This document shows, piece by piece, positions 1-5,084 of a stretch of 5,770 nt of DNA. Source of the DNA: Boseongicola sp. SB0675_bin_26 (GTDB taxonomy: Bacteria > Pseudomonadota > Alphaproteobacteria > Rhodobacterales > Rhodobacteraceae); assembly GCA_009843725.1 (NCBI GenBank), contig VYCX01000451.1:1-5770 (forward strand), in the 5' to 3' direction. Below the pieces are notes generated by a model. That model was not told the origin of the DNA and made no database searches. It was given only the letters and a program-made list of their open reading frames with translations. The position numbers and the translations under genes are program-made. Numbering within the stretch: the first letter of the stretch is position 1; each line of letters starts with the position of its first letter.

Positions 1-1
1 G

Positions 2-781
2 CGCCTCGAGAACGCCGTAGCCGATCGTGTCGTTTGCGCAGTGCACGCCGGTGATTTCGTCGCCGTAGCGCGTGATGAACGACGCCATGATCTGCGCCGC
101 CTTCTGGGTGTCCCAGTCAGCTGGCTGCGCGTCGAGAAGCTCGACGTCAGGATAGTCCTTCAGCGCATTCTTCAAGCCGTTCAGACGCTCGATGGCCGGA
201 TTGTTCGAAGCTATGCCGCCAAGATGCACGACTCCGCCCTTTCCTCCGATGGCTTCAAGCAGAATACGTGCCGTGCGTTCTGCAGGGCCCTCGTCCGACC
301 ATGTCATGTGACTGACATAGTTGTCGCCAAAGTCCCATGGATGCAGGTCGTCGGTCTTGTTCCAGAGCGTGGAGACGTAGGCCCCAGCCTCGACGCAGGC
401 CTCGACCACCGGGCGCGCGTTCGGCGCGTCGTTGGTGTCAATGGCAAGAGCAAGTTGTCCGTTCGTCTTTGCCAGCAGCGCCTTGACGTCGGCCAATGAC
501 TTCTCCGAGGAACCCTCGTTGATCAGGTGCGTCAGGAACTCCTTCGGCTTGCCGAGGCTCTCAACGAAGGCTTCGCCGCCGGACACGATCTCGTTCCAGT
601 AGGGGTTCGTACGGTTGCGGTAGGACCAGGCAATGGTTGGATCGGCATAGGTCGCCGCCTGCACCGGCGAAGGACCGAACATGCGCATCGCCGCCGCGCC
701 GGAAATGCCATAGGCCGAGGCAAGCAGGAAGTTTCGGCGTGATACCGTCTCCTGCTCAATGAAATTCTTGATGAAGGACAT
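2..781 (-). CDS. Sugar-type ABC transporter substrate-binding protein, Tat signal (partial, C-terminus off left edge)
   Basis: This is a periplasmic binding protein of the sugar-binding Peripla_BP_4 kind, which would capture a small solute and deliver it to an ABC permease. The frame is open from the ATG at 781-779 to the left edge, giving 260 codons of a protein that is usually about 330-370 aa. The start is supported by a strong AAGGAGAGG ribosome site at 789-797, seven bases upstream. The N-terminus carries a twin-arginine motif (SRRNFLLAS, residues 14-22), then an Ala/Gly-rich stretch and a likely cleavage site near VQAA (residues 40-43), so Tat export is predicted. No lipobox cysteine is seen. 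The mature part starts with a typical first strand (PTIAWSYRNRTNPYW) and later has AIDTNDAPNARPVVEAC, GGVVHLGGIASNNPAIERL and GVHCANDTIGYGVLEA, which match the fold's ligand-pocket and hinge regions. It is divergent from the TetR gene at 985 and probably repressed by it. The ligand is unknown; permease and ATPase genes probably lie to the left, unseen. Confidence 0.9.
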   Translation of the reverse strand, partial: MSFIKNFIEQETVSRRNFLLASAYGISGAAAMRMFGPSPVQAATYADPTIAWSYRNRTNPYWNEIVSGGEAFVESLGKPKEFLTHLINEGSSEKSLADVKALLAKTNGQLALAIDTNDAPNARPVVEACVEAGAYVSTLWNKTDDLHPWDFGDNYVSHMTWSDEGPAERTARILLEAIGGKGGVVHLGGIASNNPAIERLNGLKNALKDYPDVELLDAQPADWDTQKAAQIMASFITRYGDEITGVHCANDTIGYGVLEA

Positions 782-788
782 GGACGTT

Positions 789-797
789 CCTCTCCTT
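789..797 (-). promoter_or_regulatory. Ribosome binding site of the substrate-binding protein gene
   Basis: On the minus strand this reads AAGGAGAGG, a near-ideal Shine-Dalgarno sequence seven bases before the ATG at 781. It fixes the start of the binding-protein gene and predicts efficient translation, as expected for a binding protein needed in excess over its permease. Confidence 0.75.
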
Positions 798-890
798 TCT
801 TCGAGCCCAAGATGAGGCTCTGATTCAGTCTTGATTGCGGCCGAATTCCCCCGACATGCCCGACCGGCAGGCAGCAGCGGCGATTCGGTC

Positions 891-912
891 AGTAACGCAC
901 TAGTTAGTTACT
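891..912. promoter_or_regulatory. 22-bp palindrome, probable TetR-family operator
   Basis: The sequence consists of AGTAAC, two bases, the perfect core ACTAGT, two bases, then GTTACT. Eighteen of 22 positions are symmetric; only the GC at 897-898 opposite TA at 905-906 breaks the symmetry. Length, dyad symmetry and the position between a TetR gene and a divergent transporter gene fit an operator for the regulator encoded at 985-1623. It covers the place where the -10 box of the leftward promoter should lie (TTGACA -35 at 929-934) and ends two bases before the candidate -35 of the rightward promoter. Binding would therefore be expected to block transporter transcription directly and to affect the regulator's own promoter. 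The symmetry is seen directly; the partner protein is inferred. Confidence 0.65.
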
Positions 913-934
913 TCTTGCTTCTCTTTCCTGTCAA
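906..934 (-). promoter_or_regulatory. Candidate promoter for the transporter operon
   Basis: On the minus strand there is a perfect consensus -35 hexamer, TTGACA, at 934-929. Seventeen bases further on, the -10 position falls at 911-906 (GTAACT), which is a poor match to TATAAT. The -10 lies inside the 22-bp palindrome, as expected for a repressor-controlled promoter. Transcription would begin near 899 and give a leader of about 118 bases before the ATG at 781. The -35 is convincing, the -10 is not. Confidence 0.4.
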
Positions 935-945
935 GTGGGTTATAA
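915..945 (+). promoter_or_regulatory. Candidate promoter for the TetR gene
   Basis: TTGCTT at 915-920 and TTATAA at 940-945 resemble -35 and -10 boxes with a long 19-base spacer. The TTATAA is notable in otherwise GC-rich DNA. Transcription would begin around 951-953, downstream of the GTG at 946, which favours the GTG at 985 as the translation start. The spacing is wider than ideal, so this is tentative. It overlaps the opposing TTGACA box at 929-934. Confidence 0.3.
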
Positions 946-973
946 GTGGCGGGTGACGCGATCCCTGGAAGTG

Positions 974-978
974 AAGGA
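974..978 (+). promoter_or_regulatory. Ribosome binding site deciding the TetR start
   Basis: AAGGA lies six bases before the GTG at 985. The alternative in-frame GTG at 946 has no comparable site, so this motif is the main reason for choosing the shorter protein. Confidence 0.5.
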
Positions 979-984
979 ACGCAC

Positions 985-1623
985 GTGAGAGTTGTGGAGG
1001 AACAGCCTCGGGCCCGCGACGCAAACGCAACCAGGGCCAGAATTCTCGCCGCCGCCAAATCGGAATTTGCGCGACTTGGCCTCGCCGGTGCGCGCGTGGA
1101 CGAGATCGCCAGACACGCCTGCGCCAACAAACGCATGATCTACCACTACTTTGGTGGCAAGGAGGACCTGTTTCGTGCAGTTCTCGTGGAGGCTTATCTG
1201 GACATTCGCAACGCCGAACAGGAACTGGAGCTTGGCCACCTTCCGCCACGCGAGGCCCTGGAGCGCCTTGTTCGGTTCACTTGGGCATATTATCTCGACA
1301 ACCCGGAATTCATCACCTTGGTCAACAGCGCGAATCTGCATCGTGGCAAGCACCTGGAGAAGTCCGAGCGATTGCGGACGGCCAGCCGCAGGTTTGTCAG
1401 CATGGTTCAGGAAATCCTGGACCGTGGCGTTGCCGACGGCGTCTTCCGTCCGGGAATCGATCCGGTGCAACTCAACATCACCATCGCCGCCATCGGCTAC
1501 TACTACCTGACAAACCGGTTCACCGGCACGATTCTGTTCGAGCGCGACTTCATGGAAGACAAGGCGCTTGAAGACCGGCTCGCCTTCAACATCGACACCG
1601 TCTTGCGGCTTGTGCTTGCCTGA
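985..1623 (+). CDS. TetR/AcrR family transcriptional regulator
   Basis: This is a ligand-responsive DNA-binding repressor of 212 aa, a normal length for the family. The N-terminal TetR domain spans roughly residues 16-64. It begins with the typical helix ATRARILAAAKSEFARLG, followed by the helix-turn-helix (RVDEIARHACANKRMIYHYF, about 37-56) and the hallmark YHYFGGKEDLF turn into helix 4. The all-helical C-terminal half (about 70-212), with YYYLTNRFTG and FERDFMED segments, forms the dimer and ligand pocket and does not reveal the effector. The start is taken as GTG 985 because of the AAGGA site six bases upstream; GTG 946 would add 13 residues with no homology to the domain. It is divergent from the ABC binding-protein gene and convergent with the catabolic gene run. 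It most likely represses the transporter and itself through the palindrome at 891-912, and may also control the catabolic operon, whose promoter is outside the window. Confidence 0.9.
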   Translation: MRVVEEQPRARDANATRARILAAAKSEFARLGLAGARVDEIARHACANKRMIYHYFGGKEDLFRAVLVEAYLDIRNAEQELELGHLPPREALERLVRFTWAYYLDNPEFITLVNSANLHRGKHLEKSERLRTASRRFVSMVQEILDRGVADGVFRPGIDPVQLNITIAAIGYYYLTNRFTGTILFERDFMEDKALEDRLAFNIDTVLRLVLA

Positions 1624-1773
1624 CGACGCGGCCTTGCCCTGCTGCTGCCCGATTTGCTGGAAATTCAGGTCCGTCGCTCCGCATCGTCGACGTCCGTCGT
1701 GAAGCTTCCAGCCAGCACGCTGCAACAGGACCGCTGCCGGAGACGGCGCAGGAGTGCGGTGCCGTTCATTCAA
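1624..1773. other. Convergent spacer, no gene seen
   Basis: These 150 bases separate the 3' ends of the TetR gene and the cupin gene. No reading frame with a family signature and no GC-rich stem followed by a T-run on either strand was found. Some imperfect GC-rich pairing exists around 1734-1751 (CTGCCG opposite CGGCGCAG), which is too weak to call a terminator. Confidence 0.5.
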
Positions 1774-2199
1774 TCAGGCAGGTGTCAATCCAGGCCGCCA
1801 TTCCGGAGAAGCGAGATCAAAGCCGGAGAACTCGAAGGCAGGCGCGACCGTGCAACCGACAAGCGTCCATTCTCCTAGGGAAACCGCGCTCTGCCAGCAG
1901 CCTGCAGGCACGACCGCTTGCGGCTCAGCGGCACCGCCCGTGCCGAGCAGGCGCCTTGTCACGGTCATGCCATCGGCACACAACGCGAGACGCAACGGTG
2001 CGCCAGCGTGATGGTGCCAGATTTCGACAGCGTCGATGCGGTGCCACGCCGATGTCTCACAGGCCTTCAGAAAGTAGTAGATCGCCGAGACGGCCCCTCG
2101 CCCGCCATTGGCTGCAGGGGCGCGGAAGGTCTCGCGATAGTGGCCGCCCTCCGGATGCGGCTCCAGCCCGTAGCATGCAATCACCTCGTCGGCATCCAT
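1774..2199 (-). CDS. DUF985 / cupin_5 family protein
   Basis: This is a small single-domain cupin of 141 aa, within the 140-170 aa range of the family. The hallmarks are in order: HPEGGHYRETFRA (15-27), AVSAIYYFL (36-44), SAWHRIDAVEIWHHHAGAPL (50-69), VPAGCWQSAVSLGEWTLVGC (97-116) and VAPAFEFSGFDLA (118-130). Structures of this family (yeast YML079w type) show a double-stranded beta-helix with a pocket; many annotations suggest sugar or nucleotide-sugar epimerase-like activity, but no reaction is established. The start is ATG 2199, with GGAG six bases upstream. ATG 2211 and TTG 2217 are in frame but have weaker sites. It follows the isomerase gene by 120 bases on the same strand and may be the last gene of that operon or have its own promoter. 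Its pocket and location suggest handling a sugar-like intermediate, which is inference. Confidence 0.88.
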   Translation of the reverse strand: MDADEVIACYGLEPHPEGGHYRETFRAPAANGGRGAVSAIYYFLKACETSAWHRIDAVEIWHHHAGAPLRLALCADGMTVTRRLLGTGGAAEPQAVVPAGCWQSAVSLGEWTLVGCTVAPAFEFSGFDLASPEWRPGLTPA

Positions 2200-2319
2200 T
2201 GCTGTCTCCATTTGCAAGCGCGACCCGCATTGTGCGCCAGACCAGCCGCGCCATCCAGTTCAATTGATCGTTCCGCCGGGTCCAAGACCCCAGCGTCCGC
2301 ATTGCGCTTCCGAATTCAG
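2200..2319. other. Intergenic gap between isomerase and cupin genes
   Basis: The 120-bp gap contrasts with the overlapping joints upstream in the same gene run. It contains a short hairpin at 2278-2290 (GGGTC, loop CAA, GACCC) about 30 bases after the isomerase stop. There is no T-run after it on the minus strand, so it is not a standard intrinsic terminator; it could stabilise the 3' end of upstream mRNA. No convincing promoter for the cupin gene was found. Confidence 0.4.
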
Positions 2320-3168
2320 TCAGCATTGCGTCCTGAATCGCTCGACAATCGTGTCCAGGACTTCCGCCGGGTCGCGTTGCCACCAGTTGCCGGCCGAAAA
2401 CACCTCGACCTCGCACGCGCCATCGTATCCCGCGCCTTCGACCGCACGCCGGATGCTCTTCAGGTCCGCGACACCGTCGCCCATCATGCCGCGGTCCAGA
2501 AGCATGTCGGTGGTATCGGCGAGCCAGTCGCACAAATGGTATCCAAGAATCCGGCGCGGACCTGCCGCGTTCAGCGTCTCGGACAGGGTCGTGTCCCACC
2601 AGACATGGTACACGTCGATGGCCACGCCCGCGTTCGGCACGTCCACCTGGTCGCAGATGCGGAGGGCCTCGGCCACGGTGAAGAGGCATGTCCTGTTGCC
2701 GCCGAACATTGGGTTGAGGGGCTCCAGCGCCAGGCGTACGCCGCACGTTGCCGCGTGTTCCGCAAGGATTGCAACGCGCTCCGCCAGAAGTTTCTGGCTT
2801 TCCTTGACGCCTTTGGTGCCGAGTTCGGTGCCGCCGGTCACGATGGTAAGCACGTCGGCCCCGAGCGCGGCCGCCATGTCCACCGACTCGCGTGCCTCGT
2901 CGAGCGTCGCAGGAGCGCCGGGACCGGTGATGTACGGGGTTCGACACAGACCCACGACCTTCATGCCGCTGGCGCGGACGCGCTCGCCGATGGCCTGCGC
3001 GCGGGTGCCGATCTCGCGCCGCCAAAACACCAGGCCGGCAAAGCCACGCTCGGCGCAAGCGTCGACCACGCGCTCCACCGGCCAGCCTGCGCCGTAGCCG
3101 TCCAGGTTGTGACCAAGCGTCGCCGTGTTCAGGGCCAGTGCGCCGAGATCGCTCGTGAAGTCACGCAA
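2320..3168 (-). CDS. Sugar phosphate isomerase/epimerase-like TIM barrel protein
   Basis: This belongs to the AP-endonuclease-2 TIM barrel superfamily (xylose isomerase-like), metal-dependent enzymes that isomerise, epimerise or dehydrate sugars and keto-sugars. With the TTG start it is 282 aa, the usual length. Likely metal and substrate residues are in family positions: E149 in LALEPLNP, D185 and H188 in IDVYHVWW, H211 in GYHLCDW, D231 in MMGDGVAD, and E255 in CEVEVFS. The N-terminal strand is ALALNTATLG and the second is GFAGLVFWRR. No ATG or GTG start exists near the beginning of the domain. TTG 3168 overlaps the stop of the DUF993 gene by eight bases and would be translated by coupling; the upstream TTG 3264 would add 32 residues lying wholly inside the DUF993 gene and unlike the family. 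The precise substrate is unknown. Adjacency to DUF993 and SDR genes suggests consecutive steps of one carbohydrate pathway. Confidence 0.87.
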   Translation of the reverse strand: MRDFTSDLGALALNTATLGHNLDGYGAGWPVERVVDACAERGFAGLVFWRREIGTRAQAIGERVRASGMKVVGLCRTPYITGPGAPATLDEARESVDMAAALGADVLTIVTGGTELGTKGVKESQKLLAERVAILAEHAATCGVRLALEPLNPMFGGNRTCLFTVAEALRICDQVDVPNAGVAIDVYHVWWDTTLSETLNAAGPRRILGYHLCDWLADTTDMLLDRGMMGDGVADLKSIRRAVEGAGYDGACEVEVFSAGNWWQRDPAEVLDTIVERFRTQC

Positions 3169-4312
3169 TGCCGTAGAGTCCCATAAGCGTCCGCATTCGC
3201 GCGATGGCGCGATCCGGGTCAGACAGAAGTCCGGCCCGATCCGCCAATCGGAAGCAGTCGACAAAGTAAGGCAGCGGCCGCATCGACTGGGCGCCGCCGG
3301 GCATTACAAAGTGGTTCTGGAATCCGTTCAGCCACGCAAGGAACACGACGCCCGTTTTGTAGTACTGCGTGGGCGCACGGAAAACGAGGCGCGCCAAGGG
3401 CACTGTCGGATCCAGCGTCGCGCGAAAGCCCGCCTCGTCCCCTCGGCCCAACTGGGCGACAGCCTTGCTGGCTGCGACGGCCAGCGGGTCGAAGATGCCG
3501 AGCAGCGCATGGCTGTACCCGAATTCGTCGCCGGCAATCAGCTCCGGGTAGTTGAAGTCGTCACCCGTATACATCTTCACGCCTTCCGGCAGGCGGCGGC
3601 GCATGACGATCTCCTTCTCCTTGTCGAGGAGCGAGACCTTGATGCCGTCGACCTTTGCGGCGTTCCCGTCGATGACGGCGAGCACCGTCTCGAGCGCGTC
3701 CTCGAAGCGATCGCTGCTCCAGTAGCCCTCAAGCGCCGGGTCGAACATGTCGCCCAGCCAATGAAGGATCACTGGCCGGTCGCATGCGGCCAGCACGTCC
3801 TCGTAGACCCGAACGTAATCTTCCGGTCTCTCCGCGACCCGCGCCAATGCTCGGCTCGCCATGAGAATCACGCGTCCGCCAATGTCCTGAATTGCCTCGA
3901 CCTGCTCCATGTAGGCGCGGTGCACGTCGTCGAGACTTTGCGCGTCGTCCGGCATCAGGTGGTCCGTGCCGCAACCATTGAACACAAGGGCGTCGGGAAA
4001 CTCTGCCTTCGTTCGTCGAATGAGCTCCAGCGCGGCCGGCCAGTCGAGACCCATTCCGCGCTGGGCCGTGTCCATCGCCTCTGCGATTCCAAGCCCCAGA
4101 CCTGCCAAGTGGCGTCGAAACGCCATTGTCGCTTCCCAGTCAAGCGTGGCCATCCCGGACGGATCATTGTCAGTATGGGGATCTGCAACCACATGCGCCG
4201 CGGAAAACACGACCCGGACCGGATCGGGTCCGAGCGGCTCGGCCTCGATCGGCCTGCCCTGCATGGCGTAGTCCTTGAGCGAGCCGTCAATGCCAGGAAG
4301 CGCAATCTTCAT
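3161..4312 (-). CDS. DUF993 family protein, DapA-like TIM barrel of unknown reaction
   Basis: The product is 383 aa, the normal size for DUF993, a family placed near dihydrodipicolinate synthase/N-acetylneuraminate lyase barrels. Recognisable segments are RVVFSAAHVVADPH (33-46), a TLDWEATMAFRRHL helix (56-69), GLGIAEAMDTAQRGMGLDW (73-91), FNGCGTDHL (111-119), PVILHWLGDMFDPALEGYW (180-198), KVDGIKVSLLDKEKE (220-234), KMYTGDDFNYPELI (246-259) and YYKTGVVFLAWLNG (317-330). K225 in the DGIK strand sits where DapA-type aldolases carry their Schiff-base lysine, so an aldolase, lyase or dehydratase on a keto-sugar or keto-acid is plausible. This is inferred from fold and motif. The start ATG 4312 lies one base after the SDR stop; the frame stays open to 4441, but that stretch is within the SDR gene. 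No signal peptide is present, so it is cytoplasmic. The stop overlaps the isomerase start. Confidence 0.88.
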   Translation of the reverse strand: MKIALPGIDGSLKDYAMQGRPIEAEPLGPDPVRVVFSAAHVVADPHTDNDPSGMATLDWEATMAFRRHLAGLGLGIAEAMDTAQRGMGLDWPAALELIRRTKAEFPDALVFNGCGTDHLMPDDAQSLDDVHRAYMEQVEAIQDIGGRVILMASRALARVAERPEDYVRVYEDVLAACDRPVILHWLGDMFDPALEGYWSSDRFEDALETVLAVIDGNAAKVDGIKVSLLDKEKEIVMRRRLPEGVKMYTGDDFNYPELIAGDEFGYSHALLGIFDPLAVAASKAVAQLGRGDEAGFRATLDPTVPLARLVFRAPTQYYKTGVVFLAWLNGFQNHFVMPGGAQSMRPLPYFVDCFRLADRAGLLSDPDRAIARMRTLMGLYGIA

Positions 4313-4313
4313 C

Positions 4314-5084
4314 TCAAAACCTCGGGACCAGCATGCCACCATCGGCATATATGACCTGTCCGGTCGTGTAGGGAAGCTTCCCGGAAGCAAGCGAGCCGAT
4401 GACTTCGCCCACGTCCTCGGGCTGTCCCACGCGCGGAACAAGCGTCAGCCCCTCCTTTGCCCGCCGCGCATACTCCTTGATAACCGACGAGGTCATGTCC
4501 GTGTCAATGAGCCCCGGCCGCACGTCATAGACTGCAACGCCTTCAGCTCCGAGTCGTACCGCCCAAGCCTTGGAAACCATTGCCGCTCCCGCCTTTGACG
4601 CGCAGTATTCCGCGCGCGCGACCGCGACCGCCTCCGCATTGGACGACGTGACGTTGATGACGGAATGGAAGAGCGATGCGTCCCGTTGCCGCGCAAGCAG
4701 TCTTCTTGCAAATGCCTGAGTCATGAAGAACATCGCCTTGGCATTGACCGTCATGCACCGGTCCCAGCTTTGCTGGGAAACATCGACGGGGTCACCGCGG
4801 TTCATCACGCCGACGCCGGCATTGTTCACGAGCGTGGTCAGGGGACCGATCGCGTCTTCCGCGCCGGCAACGGCGGCGTCGTGGGCATCGAAATCCGCCA
4901 CGTCAAGCGGAATGGCGGCAACACGCGCGCCTGTTGCGGCGACCCGCTCCACTGCCGCCGCCAACTCGTCATCGTCGGCTGGCCCGTTCACTGCCACCGC
5001 GAACCCTTGCCGCGCGAGGGCCAAGGCGCTGCCCAGTCCGATTCCTCGCGTCGATCCGGTCACAAGCGCCGCTTGCCCACTCAC
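4314..5084 (-). CDS. SDR family NAD(P)-dependent oxidoreductase
   Basis: This is a classical short-chain dehydrogenase of 256 aa, cytoplasmic and probably tetrameric. The Rossmann cofactor motif is TGSTRGIG (9-16), followed by LDV with D61 near the adenine ring and the NNAG strand (87-90). The catalytic tetrad is visible: N114 (TVNAK), S147 or S148 (VTSSN), Y160 and K164 (YCASK). The C-terminal VRPGLIDTDMT and GQVIYADGGM (242-251) segments are also canonical. Automated tools may name it 3-oxoacyl-ACP reductase (FabG-like), but the operon points to oxidation of a hydroxyl on a carbohydrate or related acid rather than fatty-acid synthesis. The residue after the second strand is N33 (VNG) rather than Asp, so cofactor preference cannot be settled by eye. 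The GTG start at 5084 shares GTGA with the acyl-CoA dehydrogenase stop, a typical coupled joint; the open frame further upstream is inside that gene. Confidence 0.92.
   Translation of the reverse strand: MSGQAALVTGSTRGIGLGSALALARQGFAVAVNGPADDDELAAAVERVAATGARVAAIPLDVADFDAHDAAVAGAEDAIGPLTTLVNNAGVGVMNRGDPVDVSQQSWDRCMTVNAKAMFFMTQAFARRLLARQRDASLFHSVINVTSSNAEAVAVARAEYCASKAGAAMVSKAWAVRLGAEGVAVYDVRPGLIDTDMTSSVIKEYARRAKEGLTLVPRVGQPEDVGEVIGSLASGKLPYTTGQVIYADGGMLVPRF

Noticed and set aside
803..888. Possible structured leader or riboswitch before the transporter gene (GAGCC at 803-807 pairs with GGCTC at 816-820; CCGAAT at 841-846 pairs with ATTCGG at 883-888)
   Set aside because: These are short separate stems of five or six pairs without a recognised riboswitch core, and such pairing is expected by chance in GC-rich DNA.
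946..984. N-terminal extension of the TetR regulator from GTG 946
   Set aside because: It has no ribosome site, it probably lies upstream of the transcription start, and the 13 extra residues are outside the family domain.
940..1773. Minus-strand open frame of 277 codons opposite the TetR gene
   Set aside because: It is antisense to a gene with an unmistakable TetR helix-turn-helix and shows no family motif.
2278..2290. GGGTC-CAA-GACCC hairpin as a terminator after the isomerase gene
   Set aside because: The stem is only five pairs with a three-base loop and no T-run follows on the minus strand.
2200..2326. ATG at 2326-2324 overlapping the isomerase stop (ATGCTGA), possible start of a small gene filling the gap before the cupin
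   Set aside because: The frame has no nearby stop and simply runs on into the cupin gene in the wrong frame. The peptide has no recognisable features and there is no strong ribosome site.
2057..3058. Minus-strand alternative frame through the isomerase gene into the cupin gene
   Set aside because: Composition is Arg/Gly-rich and without motifs. The isomerase and cupin frames carry all the conserved residues.
1918..3186. Plus-strand open frame of 422 codons opposite the isomerase and cupin genes
   Set aside because: It is rich in Arg, Ala, His and Pro with no family motif, and lies antisense to two genes with clear family signatures. Long antisense frames are common in GC-rich DNA.
3125..4354. 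Plus-strand open frame of 409 codons opposite the DUF993 gene
   Set aside because: It is antisense to a full-length, motif-rich DUF993 protein, with no recognisable domain and no convincing ribosome site.
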